The notes under the pieces: generated by a model
Told to the model about the DNA's origin: nothing
Seen by the model: only the letters and a program-made list of their open reading frames with translations
Databases searched by the model: none
Assembly: GCA_965153455.1 (NCBI GenBank)
Contig: OZ234500.1
Location: 5,766,001-5,830,000, forward strand
Length of the DNA: 64,000 bases
Origin: Sphagnum compactum
Lineage: Eukaryota; Bryophyta; Sphagnopsida; Sphagnales
Direction: 5' to 3'
Program-made: the position numbers and the translations under genes
Shown: in pieces, positions 13,741 to 26,632 of the stretch
Position numbering within the stretch: position 1 is the stretch's first letter
Layout: each line of letters starts with the position of its first letter

Positions 13741-16700
13741 GTAATGTATATTCTTCATTGTGCAAAACCTCATGCCTTCATTTATTACTAAATGGATAAC
13801 TATGATTGTGTATAGGAAAGGTGAAAAAAACCATACTTGAATGCTACTAGGCACATCAATCTAAAGCTGCTTCATCTTCTTCCATTAAAACCTTGTCCAC
13901 CGACTTGGGCAGACTGAAATTGCAGGCCTTGGGGAAGGTTAGCACCATAAACCTTTTTTGAAGCAACATCTAATGTAAGGGCCACCATTGCCTTTCTCGC
14001 CTCCTTTTGAGCATTTGTAGTCATAAACAATTGTGACATCAAGTAGGTAAAAACAAGAATGTTCATGGAATGAAAATTACTTGTGGCCATTTTAGTCTTG
14101 TAGAACATTAGGAAGAAATTAGAAAATTGGTGGGTATTGCATGACCTAAAATAAATGAAACCTTAGTTCTGACAAATCAAGGTTTTCAGTGTGTGGCTTA
14201 TATAGTTGAGTGGCATTCCTATTTCGATCCTTGACAAAGAGCATTACATCAAAAGCTAACTCATGCACCCATGTTCAAAAACATTCCATGACTATGATAA
14301 AAAATTTGTAATTCAATAACAAATAACCAAGTAGCAGGTAATGGACATGTAATTACAACAAGCAGTATTCAAGTTCTTCCATATCATGTACATGCATGCA
14401 ACAATCCTAGGCAGTTTTGACAAAAGTCACAACAACATAAAGTAATAGAATGTGCTTGCATACATTCAATTTGTGTTGTATTCTTCAAAGCATTTCCATT
14501 GCTTGAACTACCATGACATGTAGGTATGTGCAGGTTGTGTGACCACATTTCCAGCACTCCCACAGTTGCATATGGATATTAATCAAACTAGCCCTACAAA
14601 GACATTAACAAATCATAGCTATAAGTTAAATTAAAATATTCTAGATCTTCATTCACAAACATGTTTAACCCATCTTCTAACACTTTTAAACCCTAAACTA
14701 GTGCACATGTCTTTGAGTTCATAACCATTGAAGACAAATGCCATTGAAGAACATGTCACCTACACAAAATAAAAAATACACTTATCTAGTTCTGTACTTT
14801 GGAGTTGTGGGAAACAACCTAAAAAATGATCATCAGAATTGGTTATTGTCATTTCTGCACTAGGATGGAAAAAACCCACACCTCCCACTCTTGCATGTAG
14901 TCACACCAAAACTTTCACTCCAGGTTAAGTTCCAACAAAACACTACTTCTCTTTGTTGTCGAATCCCTTAGTCTCCAGAAAAAGGTGCAAACATGGATGA
15001 AACATCAAAGTGGGAAAACTCCTATATTTGTTATCCCCAACTGCTCTTACTGGATAAAACAATTGTTTTGACAATTATTTCACAAAAATAGGTGGAAAGA
15101 TCACCATTGGTTGTGTGCCCTTAACACAGGACACAAGCTTTAAAAGTTTCACTCGCTATTCTACCTCAAAGTTTGTGAAAATAAGTCCAAGTTCTTCCAC
15201 ATTTGGTGTAAACTAAACCATGCTTATTTGTGGAGGCAACATTTCCTTCTTTTCTACCTATGGTCAAAGCGATGAGTCTTGTTTTAATTCCAACAGCACA
15301 AATTTTTCCTATATCAGACCCAGTTTTCCATGTGTGAATTTGAATACCTGCTACATCAACCCTACTACTATTTCCCTAACAACCACCAACTATTTAGATT
15401 ACTTGCAAAAATGCACACCTAATGATCAAGATTTGAGTTCAATTGATGCATATAAGTGTGCCTTAAAACTAGATGCAAATGCAACACAAAAAATATAAAA
15501 ACACAAGTTAATACAAAGGTTCAAAGATTACTTGGATCAAGATCTAGTCATACCTTCATTGTTTCTGCACCTATTCACTTCACAATTCCGACTTGACTTA
15601 AACGCGCATGATTTGACAATCTATGATTGCGCCAGGAAAAAGTTCCCTTCATGCAATCTTCATCATCTTTACAAGACAGACTTACAAATGAAAAATGGCA
15701 TGGAGTTATGAGCTTGTTGCAGTAATTCCTCAAGTCCAATTTGAATTGTTTACAACATCCATCTTGGCGGGTAGAATGCAATGGTGGCCGAAGCTTGAAG
15801 GCGGGCTCAAGTGCATCCATACTTGAACAATAGGCACCAAACACTTTGGCAGGCACAATGGAACTTCAATGCAAGCTTTGTGAATCGGAAGAATGGCGAT
15901 AACTCGTCAAATCTTTAACAATGAAGCTCGCAAAAAAGCGATGAGTTGAAAAATATTAATGCTAAGTTGTTCCGTCAACCTTGAAATGAAATGAAAAGTT
16001 TACAAATGGGAAAAATGGGGACTTGGGACATGCACTAAACTAACCCTAACTTCTAGTCAGATGATCTTATGATTTCATCAACATCCAATCCGATATTGTA
16101 AAACAATATTGAATCCAAGTCTAGTTGCTAAGATTCTAGAGTGGGTATTGAATTTATTTCATTTGATTTTTGACTAAACACCTAAATTTTTATTTCAAAC
16201 TTTTAATCTTCATTCTACATTAGGTTCAATGCATTTTTCAGCCCATTGCAACACTCATGCCATGTTATTTTCATCATCAAACTACTCATCATCATCATCA
16301 TAAGCTCATGCTTTCAACTCGTCCCCCAAATAAAAAGTTAGCTCACAACTTTGAAGTTTTTTCTTTCAAAGTTTGATATAATATAGCACTAGACTTATTA
16401 TACAATGTGAGTTTTGCACTTTATTTTTCAAATCAATCTTACTCTTGCTACAATAAATCATGATCAATAATTTTATATATTATTGTTTCTAAACTTTATT
16501 TTTTCCTTCATGAATAGGTTTGAGCATATACCCACAAGGCTAATTTATTTTTATTTTTTTGAGCTTTTCTTTCTAGTCCTGGTGTCCACTAGGTGATTGA
16601 TAATTGAAAGTTTGAATAAATATAACATTGTCAAATTATTGTTTGGATTTTTGGACTTTTGTAAAGTCTTAAATTAATTTAATATGTGTTTAATCACTTG

Positions 16701-17781
16701 GATATCAGGAGACTAAAGCAAACTAAATGGAAAAAGGACTAAAACTTGGCTTGAAAATTGGTGCACATAGTATTACCCCTTCAATTTTATAATATCCCAA
16801 CAAACCCCTTCATCCACACTCCTCACCCCTTTCAATTTCAAAACTATGCAAATTTTATGGAATTTAGCAAAATGGCTATTATCATTAACATATGCCCAAA
16901 TCCTTGGTATGGAATACTTTCATATCTGATCTTTGGCTAGTTTCAATATTATAAAAATATTATACCATTTAAATTAAGGGTCAACTAAATGGGTGTAATA
17001 GTTATGAGGAATATTTTCCAAGCCTTAACGAACTTTTTGAAATTATAATTTTATTCAATTTTACACATAAAATTTATCTAATATAATTGTGTAATAATAT
17101 ATTTCAACACATGTAAAATAAAATTTGCACTCCATGGTTATAATTTGATTCTATATTGTGGTATATCTTTTGTTAATGGAAATTTGACCATAAAAAAATG
17201 TCCACTATGATGCCACTACATAACAATGACATGGCAATTTACATGTGAATGATATGGTCATACGTGGTTGCCATGAAGGCTCAATGTCATGCACATGGCA
17301 ATGGGCATGCCCTAATTACCTTTTTGTGTAGCTAGGTTTCAGGAATTTTATGAAACCTCAATAGCATATTAGCCCAAATTTGCTATAGTGCTAATGACAA
17401 ATCAATTACTCGACTTGACATTAATTATATAATAAATTTAATATATTTTAAGTCACCTTGTTTTTGGGCTTGCTTTTGTCCTTTCATGTTAAGTTTTGAG
17501 CTAGTCCTTAAAATCATTCAAGTAGAGGACCAACATTCCAAATTGAACACAAGATGGCAAACATCCTCTTTATCCCTTCTCTCCCACATTGATGTTCTTT
17601 GAAATATATTGGAGTTTAGCCAACATGAACTTCAAACTTGCATCCAAATAAACAAAAATATAAAAGTGAAAAATAAACACTTTATTTTTATTATACAAAA
17701 TAATAATAAAAATAGAAAACACATAAAAATAAAAAAATAAAAAAGATAAAAGTTTCTAGAAAAGACTAAAACATGAACCAA
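13741..17781. other. Long stretch without a recognisable gene
   Basis: Small ORFs exist: minus 14,108-13,872 (78 aa with a hydrophobic start), plus 15,220-15,498 (Ser/Asn/Thr-rich, 6 Cys) and minus 15,856-15,575. None has a motif I recognise, an upstream context, or a conserved second copy in the window. I do not call them genes. The stretch becomes strongly AT-rich beyond about 16,100, with poly-A tracts at 17,640-17,760. Confidence 0.4.
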
Positions 17782-18921
17782 GTTTAAAGAAACCAGGGGA
17801 CTTCACAGTGCCCGAAGGTCACGGGTACCCACTATATATAATATTTTAGGTGTTTGTCCGTCTGGTCATCCTCCTTGGGGGTTAGGGTTAGCACGCCCTT
17901 CATAAACGTTTTTCAAAAGAAGAAAGCTTGGAATCTGCCCAAATCTTCCACAAATCTCAGTGATTTCAAAACCTGTTTTTTTTCTCCTCAAAATGTGGCG
18001 ATTTCAAAACTCTTTTTTTCCCCTCCTGGAAATGTGGCGATTTAGTTTCTTTTTGGAAATTTTCCAAAATGCTTGCTTCACCATGTATGTTTTCATGGGG
18101 GACTTTTCAACGGATTTTCGTCACAAAAAATAAATAAAATAAAAATAAAATTAGCTGCTTTGCGCCTTTGTGTGTGTCTCTCTTGGTTTAAAGAAATTGA
18201 GGGACTTCACAGTGTCTGTATTGGGAACCGTTCGTCTCACTTGTTCCACTGGCGACTCGTCCATGTTCCCACCCTGTTCCAATGCTTTCAGTCCCTCCAG
18301 TCCCTCCCCCGGACTACACAAAACCAAAACCCACATCAATCCATCTTCTTCTTCTTCTTGTTTTTCTTTGTCTTCTTCTTCTTCCTGGCATCCCCCACTT
18401 TCCACAACAATGGAAGAAGACGGGACGGCCAGACACCACCGCAAGAGGACAGTCTTCTTCTTCTTCCTGGCATCCCCTCCACTTTCCACAACAATGCAGG
18501 AAGATGGGATGGCCGGACACCACCACAAGAGGACAACCATGCAGAGCTGCATGTTGCTGCCATTCGTCCTCCATCCATCCATGGAATGGAGGAGACAATC
18601 ATGTGGCAATTTATCTCATAGGTTGTCCCTAACAATGTTTGTTTTTTATTTTATTTTTCTAAGATTTTGTGTTTATAGCCACAGTGGGGATCTTCCATAG
18701 AAAAATGTGGCGACCTTCCTAAAGAAGATTGTGCCAAAACTGGCTATAAAGCCGGATATGAAGTAAACAACTGTAATCATGCTTCTATATCTTTGACTAC
18801 ACACTCAAAACCAACCAAATATATTTGATAATTTTGTCTTTTTTTGCTCGCCCCCGCCGCCCCCCCCCCCATTCACTTTTGGGGGACTTCACAGTGTCCG
18901 AAGGTCACGGGTAACCACTAG
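17782..18921. repeat. Region bounded by direct repeats, with internal 82-bp tandem duplication
   Basis: The motif GGGGACTTCACAGTG followed by CCGAAGGTCACGGGT occurs at 17,796-17,834 and again at 18,882-18,920. A third, partial copy preceded by the same TTTAAAGAAA lies at 18,190-18,216. The interior has a CTT-rich tract and two 82-bp units starting near 18,381 and 18,463 (CTTCCTGGCATCCCC..CTTTCCACAACAATG). The right repeat ends exactly where the 4.4-kb duplicated segment begins. It could be a small LTR-like or other insertion. Long overlapping ORFs here (up to 182 codons) come from low complexity. Confidence 0.5.
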
Positions 18922-18930
18922 TGCTTTTAG

Positions 18931-18976
18931 ATATAAGAAGCATGTTCGTGAGGATTTCATAGAAAGCTGTGAAAAG
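18931..18976 (+). other. Orphan exon-like segment, copy 1
   Basis: A 46-nt block lies between a CTTTTAG acceptor-like end and a GTATGC donor. It would encode YKKHVREDFIESCEK. Copy 2 (41,365-41,410) has the same length, the same splice-like borders and an open frame (YKKHAHEDVIESCEK). I cannot name a parent gene. It may be an internal exon carried with the duplicated segment, or coincidence. Confidence 0.3.
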
Positions 18977-19942
18977 GTATGCACACTGATCACATGCCAT
19001 TTAGAATGTCATCATCTGCTACATTACACTTTGAGCTGAACTCCCCTAAACATTTCTTCTACCATTTGGAAATTGTTGATTAGAATTTTCAGCAAATGTT
19101 GTTATAACCACAAATTTTTGCAAAACCCACAAATTTCATAAATTAGAAATCTTATGTATGAAATCAGATCATTTTAGATCATCATGCATCATAATCGAAC
19201 CAGATTTATTTATAGGAACATTTAGAGTCTCAGTAAATTGTTATCACAAAATTTGCAAAACCTCCAAACTCCAGAGATGGGAAATAAGATAAAAGAAAGA
19301 AATAATCATTTCAAGTTCTCATGCAATAAATTTTCATACTTGAGCTCTAGATACTTAATATAAAATCATTAAATAGGATTTCAGTTATATTTTTGTCAAC
19401 TTTTTTTGGAAAAGGTGTCCATATTACTCCAGAGATTAGAAAGCTTATTAACAAAATCATCATTTTGCAGATTGATCATCATGATTTGAACTTTGGAAAA
19501 AAAAAATCATAATTAAATCCAGATCAATTAATTATCTGCAATTATAGGCACTAGATTTCTTTCATTTTTTTTCAGTAAAACTGAAAATGCTGACGTTGAC
19601 CTACCTGCACGGCAATGTAATCCAAGAACTAGACTTGGTACCTTCAAGAGCCGACAGCAGAAGTGGGGCCGTCGACGCGCTGCGCGCGCAGCAGGGATGA
19701 ATCCGGAAATGCTGAAAGGAGTTTCTATAATTCTGCATCATTGCTTTCAATCCAGATATTTGGACGAATGGATCTGATGCAAGCATCTGGTATAAGATGG
19801 GCATGCATGAAGATGTGCCAACTTGAGAGCGCTCAAATGTCAAGTTTCAGCCAATGGATCGATCAGCTTTTGCAGTCACGGGAATTGAGAGTGCCTATCT
19901 CTCGTAATTGCACTGAGCGTCCAGTGCGAGGAGCAGATAGGA

Positions 19943-20148
19943 CAAAGGGTGAAACGGGCACCAACGTTGGTACCATGGTAAAAATCCCAAAATCCATTTA
20001 AATTATTTCTAAATATCACAAACATCCTATGCTAAGACTGAATCAGGGTCTCTCAGTTCAAATCTAACGTTTTTTGGGCTTAATGTGGTCACTAAGAGGC
20101 CTCATTCAAAAAGGTAAAGGTACCAATGTGGGTGCTGCTTCACCCTTG
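19943..20148. mobile_element. Small MITE in promoter of RNase T2-like gene, copy 1
   Basis: The ends form inverted repeats of about 32 bp: CAAAGGGTGAAAC..GCACCAACGTTGGTACC on the left pairs with GGTACCAATGTGGGTGC..GCTTCACCCTTG on the right. The length is about 206 bp, with no ORF. It ends 13 bp before the TATA-like box and is present in both copies, so it predates the duplication. Confidence 0.6.
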
Positions 20149-20161
20149 CCTTTTTGAAAGG

Positions 20162-20168
20162 TATAAAG
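20162..20168 (+). promoter_or_regulatory. Putative TATA box, copy 1
   Basis: TATAAAG lies inside GGTATAAAGAGTGGGTAGG, conserved in both duplicate copies (42,501 in copy 2). It is about 1.08 kb upstream of the start codon. A 5' UTR intron ending at ATATGCAG (acceptor near 21,211) would explain the distance. This is inference; no transcript evidence is available. Confidence 0.35.
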
Positions 20169-21243
20169 AGTGGGTAGGAGTGGATCGTAAATCATATTCA
20201 GCTCAGTGTGCAACACTCGAACTTCAAGTTCTTTCCCGTTTCTGAAAGGTTGTTCCTTTTTTCTCTCAATACATGAGACTTGCCTACTCCCTTTATCTCT
20301 CCCTCTCTCTCTCCTCTCATCAGTCCTAGTTGTCCCGCATCTCATTACTGATCTCTTGGCATTGTTTCATTTCTCGTCCATGCTAGAGCTTGAGCTCGGC
20401 CGCTAGTTAGAGCTTACAGGAAGGCTTCTCTCAAGCTTTTGACAAATCTTGTGTTTCGCGCTGGTCAATGGATATACAGAAACCAAATGCATTGAGACTA
20501 GCAATCCGTTACATTTAGGGTCTATGCAGATCACATACTAGATTTCTCCACCGTGCCCACCCTTCATACCCAGAGTGTGTGAGGGAGAATTTTGAGAGTC
20601 GTGTTTCGAGGTCGACGGATACAGCAACAAAACGCGTAGACACTAGAAATCGGCTAAATTCACGGTCCATGGAGATCACAATGTACTAGAATGTCACAGT
20701 CGTATGTGCAGGTCCAGTCCACAGCTACTATCAGATGCAATTCAGGGTTCCAGTTTAGGTGTCTTCCGATTTCGATTCCCAAGAACATTGCAGCCTTATA
20801 TTTCTTGCAATCAGCAAGACAACCGAACTTGACACGGCATGGAGTACACACATGCAATTTTGTCATGTGATATACTGATGTGTGGACTGCATGTCCTGTC
20901 AACGGTTGGGAACCGTGATATATTATTCTTTAAGGGACGCAACTGCAGCTATGGAAGAAGAGTTGTACAGTCCACTGTCCTACCGGATGTCCATTCCCAG
21001 GCAGGAGAGCTTTCTTCCATAGCTTACCTACCAGATGGGGATTTTAGTGGCTTTCAAGCTGATCGACTTTCTCTTGCGATCTGCCACTCCCAAAACACAG
21101 CCCAGTTAATTGATGAGTTCGTCCAAACTAGGACTCAGTTTTTCAGTTCCTAATTCTCATGTGTTTTGGAAATTCACACTTAAAGGATTGCATTTTTGGA
21201 TCATATGCAGATTCCAAAGAGAAGTCGCAGAAAAGGTGACGAG

Positions 21244-23077
21244 ATGGCGTCGAAGCTGGTGATACCTTTTCTTTTCGGAGTGATCTGCATGCTCACTGTG
21301 GTGACGGCATGGGAAAACGGAAACTTCAAGGATTCCCAAGTAATCTCCATGCCAACGGCAACAGCTGAGAAGAATATCTCGATACTCGTGATGCAGGTAT
21401 ATTCTAACGCCTTATGGTCACTTTGAGCTATACACTCCTTGAAGTTTCAACAAAATTATATAGAGCGCGACATGCTTAGAGAGAAGATACGAGGCGGGCC
21501 GCACAGAAATTGAACTTTTTGCTATGTACATTGTCGATCCATCACCCATCACACCCTCAAAAGTTTAATGTGCTCGCAATCTTTCCAACCAGAAAAAATC
21601 ATGCAGTCCTGCATGTCGCCTTCTCAATTTCAGCTTTACATTTGCAGTCGGGTCAAGAACAATGAGTGTTTGTTTATGCGTTTTGCATTCGCTCTGGTAT
21701 GTGTTTGTGTCAAGTTTGGCCAAGCGCAGACTCACAAACTTCACTCGCCAAACATAAGTGAATTAATCTCAACTGTGATCTGCCTTCATAGACTCCACCA
21801 ACATGATTATGTGATGGTAATTCCTAGAATGATCACGCCAAGGCTTTTATGCAATTGTTATGTATGTGAGCAGTTTGTACTGTTGTCATTTTGCAGTGGG
21901 GATACTCGTACTGCTGCCCCAAGAAACAACAATCATGCTGCTTATCGCCTTACCTAGCACCAGATTTCCTCATCCATACAATCTGGACGATTAACAGCAA
22001 TAGAGAATTTGAAACCAAATGCAACGGTCCTTTGTTTAACGAGAAGGAGGTACACTTCGCCAATGAGTTCCCACTCCCTTCACAGTGTGGTTTAGAGGCT
22101 GGATCGATTATCAACTCGCTTGCATGTCTGTTGCTCGGGCAATAGCTAGTAGTGAGATCATGCCCATGATGCCAATCTTCTTGAGTTTTCAACTTCTTTG
22201 AAATTTGCAAAACTTAAGAACATCATTTCATGTCAGCGATTTTAGACTTTCTAGAAGAATGGTGGGGCATAGTAGTGCAGCGTCGTTCTTAGGAATTGAC
22301 TGTGAGAACCGCTGGGTGTGGTTTCTGTGGACAAAAACTGTCAGTTGTCGGCGGAGGTTATAGCCTACAGTAACCTTTACTGGCCGTCGTTGAACTGCTC
22401 GTACACCAGCGTTCAGTACTGGAAGCTAATGTGGAACGTGTACGGAAGATGCTCCGGCTTAAGTCAGTCAGCATGGTTCAAACTAGCCATCAAACTCTTC
22501 CAGCCGGACTTTACAGTCGCTCTTCTTGAGAAAGGTACGACGACGTTTCCTTCTTTGTCACAAGAACCTGGATGGACAAATAATTTTGTTCTTAGTGCTT
22601 AATCTCTCCACGAAACACATATTCGACAATTCTAAAATGTCCGATGCAGTGCAGCATCAAGGTGAAGTTGTATTAGATGTTATAAAATCGGACTTGAGTA
22701 GTTGTTCTTGAAGATTAATCTTATGAAGTTATGCATACGGCCCCAAGTATGTAATATGCCCATTCAACAATCGAACTCCTTACTGATTTTTTGCAGGTAT
22801 CGTGCCTGGAGGAAAGTACACCGTGGATGATTTTCAGAAAGCTTTGAGCCTTGCGGTTGGTCACAAAGTAGGTATCCGTTGCAACAGTAACAGTGCAACT
22901 GGAGAGCTACAATTGTACGAGGCGCTCATCTGCTATTCTCCAGACGAAAATGAGGTCATCGATTGCGGACATGATAATCTTCCTTCTCCAGGAGAATACG
23001 AGTGCACTGGCAAGATCGTGCTCCCACGCAAACCGTGCAAACCGAGTTCGTTTGGATCGTGTGACTCTGACGCCTAG
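21244..23077 (+). CDS. RNase T2-like secreted protein, probably catalytically dead (copy 1)
   Basis: Four exons: 21,244-21,396, 21,897-22,049, 22,345-22,534 and 22,797-23,077, all with GT..AG introns (phases 0, 0, 1), giving 258 aa. The start MASK was chosen because it opens a signal peptide (LVIPFLFGVICMLTVVTA). Family landmarks follow in order: VMQ-WGYSYC at the exon 1/2 join (compare the QWPGSYC of plant RNase T2), QSCC, then DFLIHTIWT for the first active-site motif (usually IHGLWP, His kept), YWPSLNC, then YWKLMWNVYGRC for the second (usually FWxHEWxKHGTC). The C-terminal part has QLYEALICY, the cysteine in VIDCGH and CTGKIVLP. His, Glu, Lys and His of the second motif are all replaced, so no RNase activity is expected. 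At least 12 Cys suggest an intact disulfide-bonded fold. Inactive RNase-related storage proteins are known in plants; a storage or binding role is inference. An in-frame upstream ATG at 21,196 is less likely. Confidence 0.85.
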
Positions 23078-23349
23078 ATCGTCGCCCGCAAGAGCAGAAG
23101 ATTCAAGAGCTAGCTAGCTAGATTGAATCACACAAAAGCTAGCTTGCTCTAAGCATCGGAGATGATGAAGAGCAAAAGAATCCATGACCAGGAACTGTGT
23201 AAAAAGGGAGATCTGAATATGTCTACAATAGTAATAAACGGCTCTACAGATCATGCTGGAGTTGCTAAAATCGCTGCAGAAGATCAGTGTGAGACAAGAC
23301 TGGCTATGTAAAAGCTCAAACTGCTGATCACCCACTTCGTGATCTCATA

Positions 23350-23592
23350 ATGTAAATTGTGTCATAATTCCATTTTCTTTGCAAAACTAGTTAGAAGCAT
23401 TGGAGGTGTATTCACCACAATTATCACTTCATAACATTTACAACATTTTGCATGTTTGCCTTTTTGCCATTAATTTATTCCTGGAAATGCTGCAACATTT
23501 CACTTTTTTTGTTTTAGTAAATAGACAAATGTCATTCTATTGTAATCATCTATGAAAGTCAAAGATTACTTAGCTCCTCCAATTGAGGTTAC
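23350..23592. other. Flank between duplicated segment and copia relic
   Basis: About 240 bp without a gene. It probably belongs to the minus-strand copia element that follows, since pol-like fragments begin immediately downstream. Confidence 0.4.
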
Positions 23593-25785
23593 TCACATGG
23601 GTCCACATAAATTTGAATGTACTAATTCCAATAGCTCTTTCACTCTTGTGCCTCTTTGCTTTGGAAACTTTTTTTTGTGTTGTTTTCCTTGGAAACAATT
23701 AGTACATAATGGTAGGTGATTTAATTTCTTCAAATCAAATCCATGAACCAAGTTCCTTGTTTGCAATTGTTTAAGGCCATCCATCCCGAGGTGACCAAAT
23801 CTAGGATGCCACAATTCTGCATCTATATATTTGTCCACAATTGATAATTATGCAATATTATCAAATTTATCTTCTTTGGTTGTATTGTAATTTGACATAC
23901 CTAGTCGATACAAGTTGCCATCTTTCTAGGTTGTGGCAAAGAAAATATGTCAATTCCATCCTTGTCTTTAATGTGTTATGAATTCCAATTTGTGACTTGA
24001 ATCATCAACTTGACTCCCTGAGATGAAATTTCTTCACAAACTAGGAATATGGGATACCTTTTCTAAGTATTTTATCACTCCTCCAAGAAACTTGATTCCC
24101 ATAGATCCATGTCCTTCAATTTAATGAAAGGTGTTGTCACCAAGATACACCATCTCTTGCGTCAAAGAAGGAATGTAACCTTTGAAGCAATCTCTTTGTG
24201 GTGTCATGTGTTGGGTAACTCCCGAATCCACATACCACACATTTTGATCAACAATATTATTAGTAGATGCACACACTATTGTAAATAAATGATCCTCTGG
24301 CTTTAAAATATTTACTTGGTTTTGATTTGTTTTGTTAGCTTCTTTAGCTATCCACTTTGTACAATTTCTTATTTGATGTCTTAGTATTTTACAAACATTT
24401 ATCAGGAATTTTTTAAATATTTTGTTTGCTACTAATGGTGATTTCTTTTTTATTATCTTTTTGATTTTTTTTTCAAGGGTTATGGGTGAACCCATCCTTG
24501 GGTGGTACCACTAGGAACCATTTCAAGAAATGGTTAAAGAGTCAAAAACAACAAAATCATTTTTCTAGGCCTTTTTTGTTAAATGTTTTCACAATTATAA
24601 ATTATTATTTTTCATGTTTATCAATCACATGCACTAATATATGGCTTGAAGATTATTTAGGAACTTTAAAAATAGGAAATTTTTAAAATTTTACATTCCT
24701 AATTAAAATGGCCCTTAAAAAATCGACATCCTCAACTTTGGAAATTCATAATTAAATCATATTTGATCAATTAATTGTCAAATAAAAACCTAAAAATAAA
24801 ATGACTTCCAAATTACCTTAGAAAAAAAACTCATAAAAAAATCATAAATCATGTTCCAAATTTGTGATCCTGACCAAAAAGTTCAAGGAAAAAACCAAAC
24901 GTTACGTTCCTAAGACTTTTTCTAAATGCAAGGATTAGGAACATCAAAATACACAATATTTTTGATATTATTGAAATTTTAAAATCTATGAAACATAATA
25001 AATGTATTTCTAAAAAATTTATGAAAATGTTCAGTTAAATGTTTCTTATGATTTTTCAAAGTTTGATGAGTCCAAGAAAGTCAAGGTTTGACATTCCTAG
25101 TGGTACCACCCAAGGACAAGATTGCCCTTACATTTCTTCTTTCGGTTGAAATGTTTGTTTCCTCCAAAAAAAACAAAACAATTGATTTATGTATTGGAAA
25201 TGTCCCATTAGTTTTTCACCATATTTCCTCTTGAAAAAGAAATCCAATTACCATCTCTAGTGACAATGTTTGTTGTGCATTCATAAATACTACAAGTCCT
25301 TCATAGGACTCTGGTAATGGTGATTAAAAAATTACAATACTATCTGTTTCACTCATGGGAGCTCCTGCAGAATCCATTTGACTTAACAACATCTTGAATG
25401 CATTTGCATGTTCTGTTATAATGGCATCTTCAGCCATTTCAAGTCCATGTAATTATTTTGACAAATATATTTTAGTTGTTATGTTCTTAATTGCATACAA
25501 CCCTTATAGGATATCCCATGTGTCTTTTGATGTTTTAGCTTGAAAGATGTGTTATAATGTTGAATCTTTCACATTAAGAAGGATGCTAGCTCTTGCTTGA
25601 CCATCCTTCCTATCCCATGTTATTTGTCCGGTACCAGGAGTAGAAGGTTTCAATTCACTCCCCTCTACCACACTCCAAAGATTCTTGTCCCACAACTCCA
25701 TTTTCATTCTAACTTTCCAGATGTGAAAGTTAGTTCCATCAAATTTGTCTGGAAAAACCCGAGATTCTACAGAAGCCATTTTTTG
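23593..25785 (-). mobile_element. Degenerate Ty1/copia retrotransposon fragment
   Basis: On the minus strand the N-to-C order is correct for Ty1/copia. The gag start is MASVESRVFPDKFDGTNFHI..W (25,779-25,552). A decayed zinc knuckle and the protease motif VWYVDSGVTQHMT lie in 24,495-24,121. A GAG-pre-integrase piece with LWHPRFGHLGMDGLKQLQ and CTNCFQGKQHKKKF lies in 23,838-23,593. Frames are broken between and within the pieces, and the integrase core, RT and RNase H are missing. No LTR was found. A TIR element interrupts gag at 24,495-25,116. It is dead and old. Confidence 0.85.
24495..25116. mobile_element. TIR element inserted in the copia gag
   Basis: Perfect 23-bp terminal inverted repeats occupy 24,495-24,517 and 25,094-25,116; the core is CTTGGGTGGTACCACTAGG. 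The interior (about 575 bp) is AT-rich with no convincing ORF. It separates the zinc-knuckle part of the copia gag from its N-terminal part, so it inserted after the copia element. I could not identify a TSD or the superfamily. Confidence 0.75.
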
Positions 25786-25806
25786 CTTCTGTTTATGTAT
25801 TTTCTA

Positions 25807-26632
25807 CTAGTTTGAACCCCGTGCCTAATGCACAGGTGTGTGTGCATTTGACAGTACATATTACAAAATTACAATTACAAACTTCATTTCCAAAACCTCT
25901 TTATATACGACATTCCGCATGTATCTATCAAGACCCTGGCCGCTGAAAATCTTGATGTTTGCACTACTTGCGAAGGGTGAACCAGCACCTACACTAGTAA
26001 AAACCCTAAAAATTTTTAGGATGCTTCTAACCCTAGTAAATATGGCATCCTTAATACTAAATAAGTACCCCTAGTTTATATGGTGACAAACAGTTTTGGA
26101 AATAGAAAATTTCATGCAGCCAATGGGAAGGCTCAGCATGCACTCAAAAGGCCCAAATTTTTTAAGTTTTGGGCTAGGGGGGAAGGATTTTTTTTTTCCA
26201 TTTTTTCTTTGTTCCCAACATGTTCCTTTCAAGTTCCCAATGGGTTCCCTAAGGGTGTTCCCAATAGCACCTCCCTTTAATTCCATAGCATGGACTGGGG
26301 AGGGCACAACATTTTTATTCTAGGTTGAAGGAAGGGTTTTTTGCTCAAGAGGTGGTGCTCTTCTGTCTAAGCAGGTTTGCATGAGCCCTAGTTGGCCTAC
26401 AAAGAAGATACTTTCTAAAATGGGAGTTAACTTACATTTGAACACATTGACCCTTCTCTTTTGGTGGTCTTTTTTTCTGATTGTCACATATATATAAGCT
26501 AAAATGATGTGTCACGTGGAAGCCCCTATGCTTCTATTTTAAATAGTGGGGATGACATAGCTACATCCGTCCGGATGGATGACGGGACAGACGGACTCAG
26601 GGGAAGCTTCACGATGTCCTTTACTATATATA
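25807..26632 (-). mobile_element. Helitron-like element A
   Basis: Read on the minus strand, the 3' end is GTGCATTAGGCACGGGG..CAAACTAG followed by T. That is a short hairpin about 10 nt before CTAG, as in Helitron 3' ends (CTRR, insertion next to T). The 5' end on this strand is TATATATAGTAAAGGAC, which lacks the classical TC start. No transposase is encoded; the short ORFs inside are shared with copy C only as non-coding drift. Its right end abuts element B directly. Confidence 0.5.

Larger units (their letters stand above)
18922..23349 (+). repeat. Segmental duplication, copy 1
   Basis: This segment is collinear with 41,356-45,807 in the same orientation over its whole length (4,428 versus 4,452 bp), including introns and both flanks of the RNase T2-like gene. 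The right boundary is sharp after CACTTCGTGATCTCAT in both copies. About 115 bp at 19,675-19,790 is missing from copy 2. It carries a 46-nt exon-like piece, a promoter-proximal MITE and the four-exon gene. Confidence 0.9.

Noticed and set aside
15220-15856. Cys-containing small ORFs on both strands, possible secreted peptides
   Set aside because: No clear signal peptide, no promoter or splice context and no homologous copy in the window. Not supported.
17870-17895. GGGGGTTAGGGTTAG, resembling plant telomere repeat
   Set aside because: Only about two units; too short to indicate an interstitial telomere.
18073-18700. Overlapping ORFs of 94-182 codons on both strands
   Set aside because: Open frames arise from CTT-rich low complexity and an 82-bp tandem duplication. 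No domain, and not conserved in the second duplicated segment.
21568-22145. ORFs inside introns of RNase T2-like copy 1 (for example 129 codons at 21,568-21,957)
   Set aside because: They overlap intron 1 or read through the exon 2 donor. The homologous region in copy 2 breaks them, while the spliced frame is kept in both.
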